From the NCBI GenBank assembly GCA_003221825.1, contig QHUE01000223.1:1-6184 (forward strand): a stretch of DNA of 6,184 nucleotides, read 5' to 3'. How positions within the stretch are numbered: the stretch's first letter is position 1; each line of letters starts with the position of its first letter. Position numbers and translations under genes: made by a program. The notes below the pieces were generated by a model. That model had not been told where the DNA came from, ran no database searches, and saw only the letters and a list, made by a program, of their open reading frames with translations. This document shows positions 5,352-6,184 of this stretch, piece by piece. Source of the stretch: Gemmatimonadota bacterium (GTDB lineage Bacteria > Gemmatimonadota > Gemmatimonadetes > Gemmatimonadales > GWC2-71-9).

Positions 5352-6014
5352 ATGAGCTTCACGCGCAAGCTGTTAGCCTGGTACAAGCGCAACGCGCGCG
5401 TCCTTCCGTGGCGCGAAACGCGCAATCCCTATGCCATCCTCGTGTCGGAGTTCATGCTGCAGCAGACGCAGGTAAGCAGGGTTCTGGACTACTACCCGCG
5501 CTTTCTCAAGCGATTTCCAACCATCGACAAGCTGGCCCGAGCGCGTCCCAAGACCGTTCGCGAAGCTTGGCACGGCATGGGTTACTATGCCCGGGCCGCT
5601 AATCTCCATGCCCTCGCCAAACAAGTAGCGGAAACCGGATACCGGATACCGGATGACCCTGAGGACTTACGGACACTTCCCGGTGTCGGCCGGTACACAG
5701 CGGGCGCAGTCGCGTGCTTCGCGTACGAGAAACCGGTGCCCACGGTCGATACGAATGTCCGTCGGGTTCTGACTCGAGTCTTCGGAAATGCGAAAGTGGG
5801 AATGCGGAATGCGGAATTGTGGGAGCTGGCGTCGAGACTCCTTCCGAAGGACGGTAAACGGGCCTGGAGATTCAATCAAGCGCTGATGGAGCTTGGCGCG
5901 CTGGTATGTACGGCGCGAAAGCCCAAGTGCCCGATCTGCCCCCTCAGGAGTGATTGCCTAGCAGTTCGCTCAGCGACCCGAACTCGTAACCGCGGCCCCG
6001 AGCGTCCTCGATAA
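5352..6014 (+). CDS. Short MutY-type A/G-specific adenine glycosylase
   Basis: This DNA repair enzyme removes adenine mispaired with 8-oxoguanine. The 220-residue protein contains the whole catalytic module: LPWRETRNPYAILVSEFML with catalytic E33, QQTQV (37-41), GMGYYARAANL (75-85), helix-hairpin-helix LPGVGRYTAG (109-118), catalytic D133 in VDTNVRRVL, and a 4Fe-4S loop C186-X6-C193-X2-C196-X5-C202. The family usually has about 350 residues because a Nudix-like C-terminal domain reads 8-oxoguanine; here the protein ends 18 residues after the last cysteine with a basic, uninformative tail. The ATG at 5352 is chosen because SFTRKLLAWYKRNAR matches the family N-terminus; the upstream in-frame extension lies inside mlaE. 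Two heptamer repeats lie in the gene, and its last 71 bases overlap the convergent deacetylase. Lack of the C-terminal domain leaves some doubt whether substrate specificity is exactly that of MutY. Confidence 0.88.
   Translation: MSFTRKLLAWYKRNARVLPWRETRNPYAILVSEFMLQQTQVSRVLDYYPRFLKRFPTIDKLARARPKTVREAWHGMGYYARAANLHALAKQVAETGYRIPDDPEDLRTLPGVGRYTAGAVACFAYEKPVPTVDTNVRRVLTRVFGNAKVGMRNAELWELASRLLPKDGKRAWRFNQALMELGALVCTARKPKCPICPLRSDCLAVRSATRTRNRGPERPR
5634..5654 (+). repeat. Three perfect ACCGGAT heptamers inside mutY
   Basis: Three abutting, identical copies of ACCGGAT, preceded by a degenerate fourth unit AGCGGAA at 5627-5633. They encode the surface loop ETGYRIPDDPE just before the helix-hairpin-helix (about residues 94-102). 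Three units equal seven codons, so this array keeps the frame, but gain or loss of one unit would not. Confidence 0.75.
5792..5819 (+). repeat. Second heptamer array (GGAATGC-type) inside mutY
   Basis: Four consecutive seven-base units: GAAAGTG, GGAATGC, GGAATGC and GGAATTG; the middle two are identical. A related eight-base GGAAATGC lies just before, at 5784-5791. The array encodes the loop NAKVGMRNAEL (about 146-157) between the catalytic-Asp helix and the next helix, a region variable in the family. The bias toward GGAAT differs from the surrounding codons and suggests an expanded repeat. Confidence 0.65.
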
Positions 6015-6184
6015 TTCCCGGTAGCGCCTGTGCCGTCTGCATCCGATCCCCTTCAGGATCGTATCCATCGCCGTCGTGCAGCAGGACAATCGCCCCCGGC
6101 CGCAGCCGCTTGCGAACGCGTCTCCGAATCTCTGCGACGCCGGGCCGTGCCGTATCGAATACTCCAAACGTCCATCCGAAAACG
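5944..6184 (-). CDS. Polysaccharide deacetylase (NodB fold), C-terminal part
   Basis: The gene runs off the right edge; only the last 79 codons are present, ending in TGA at 5946-5944. The residues match the end of a NodB/CE4 domain: a tryptophan-containing segment, FDTARPGVAEIRRRV, then RPGAIVLLHDG (28-38 of the fragment), which carries the family's late motif with the catalytic-site histidine in LLHD. The typical ending TAQALPGIIEDARGRGYEFGSLSELLG follows. Such metal-dependent enzymes remove N- or O-acetyl groups from peptidoglycan, chitin-like or exopolysaccharide chains, but substrate, secretion signal and metal ligands cannot be seen because the N-terminal part is missing. Its last 23 codons overlap the 3' end of mutY on the other strand. 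Confidence 0.85.
   Translation of the reverse strand, partial: VFGWTFGVFDTARPGVAEIRRRVRKRLRPGAIVLLHDGDGYDPEGDRMQTAQALPGIIEDARGRGYEFGSLSELLGNHS

Noticed and set aside
5970..6167. Minus-strand frame of 65 codons at the right edge
   Set aside because: It is out of phase with the recognisable deacetylase frame, which covers the same bases.
1..6184. CRISPR arrays, insertion sequences, attachment sites, defence or biosynthetic systems
   Set aside because: There are no spaced direct repeats, transposase or integrase motifs. The tRNA genes show no duplicated 3' end that would mark an integrated element.

Overview
This window is a GC-rich bacterial chromosomal segment with dense, mostly minus-strand housekeeping genes. 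The gene content (a diderm lipid-transport operon, a bacterial RNase Z, a 4Fe-4S adenine glycosylase, no encoded tRNA CCA ends) indicates a Gram-negative bacterium. The RNase Z sequence and the seven-base repeats inside genes suggest Gemmatimonadota or a similar soil lineage; that placement is an inference from memory of the families, not a search result.

Layout from right to left, in the direction most genes are read. At the right edge is the 3' part of a polysaccharide deacetylase gene (minus strand, 5944-6184). It converges on and overlaps by 71 bases the plus-strand gene for a short MutY-type adenine glycosylase (5352-6014). Divergent from mutY across only 21 bases is a minus-strand operon: mlaE-like permease (4530-5330), mlaF-like ATPase (3739-4533), mlaD-like MCE protein (2849-3739) and RNase Z (about 2852-1935). 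Neighbouring genes overlap as ATGA, TAATG and, at rnz, a junction with no ordinary start codon. After a 131-base gap, which holds a protein-like remnant and a G-rich palindrome, come an SRPBCC-fold protein (1360-1803) and an AI-2E family membrane protein (301-1356), three bases apart. tRNA-Ala(CGC) and tRNA-Gln(CTG) follow, and the unit ends in a hairpin terminator. The left 70 bases hold nothing I can name.

The three Mla-like proteins should form an inner-membrane ABC complex that moves phospholipids between the inner membrane and the periplasm. RNase Z matures tRNA 3' ends, which fits the two tRNA genes here that lack an encoded CCA, although that link is only circumstantial. MutY removes adenine mispaired with 8-oxoguanine.

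I found no mobile element, CRISPR array or defence system, and no convincing undescribed multigene system. The points that deserve a second look are the missing canonical start of RNase Z, three heptanucleotide tandem repeats inside rnz and mutY, the truncated MutY whose Fe-S region overlaps a convergent gene, and the apparent gene remnant downstream of rnz.
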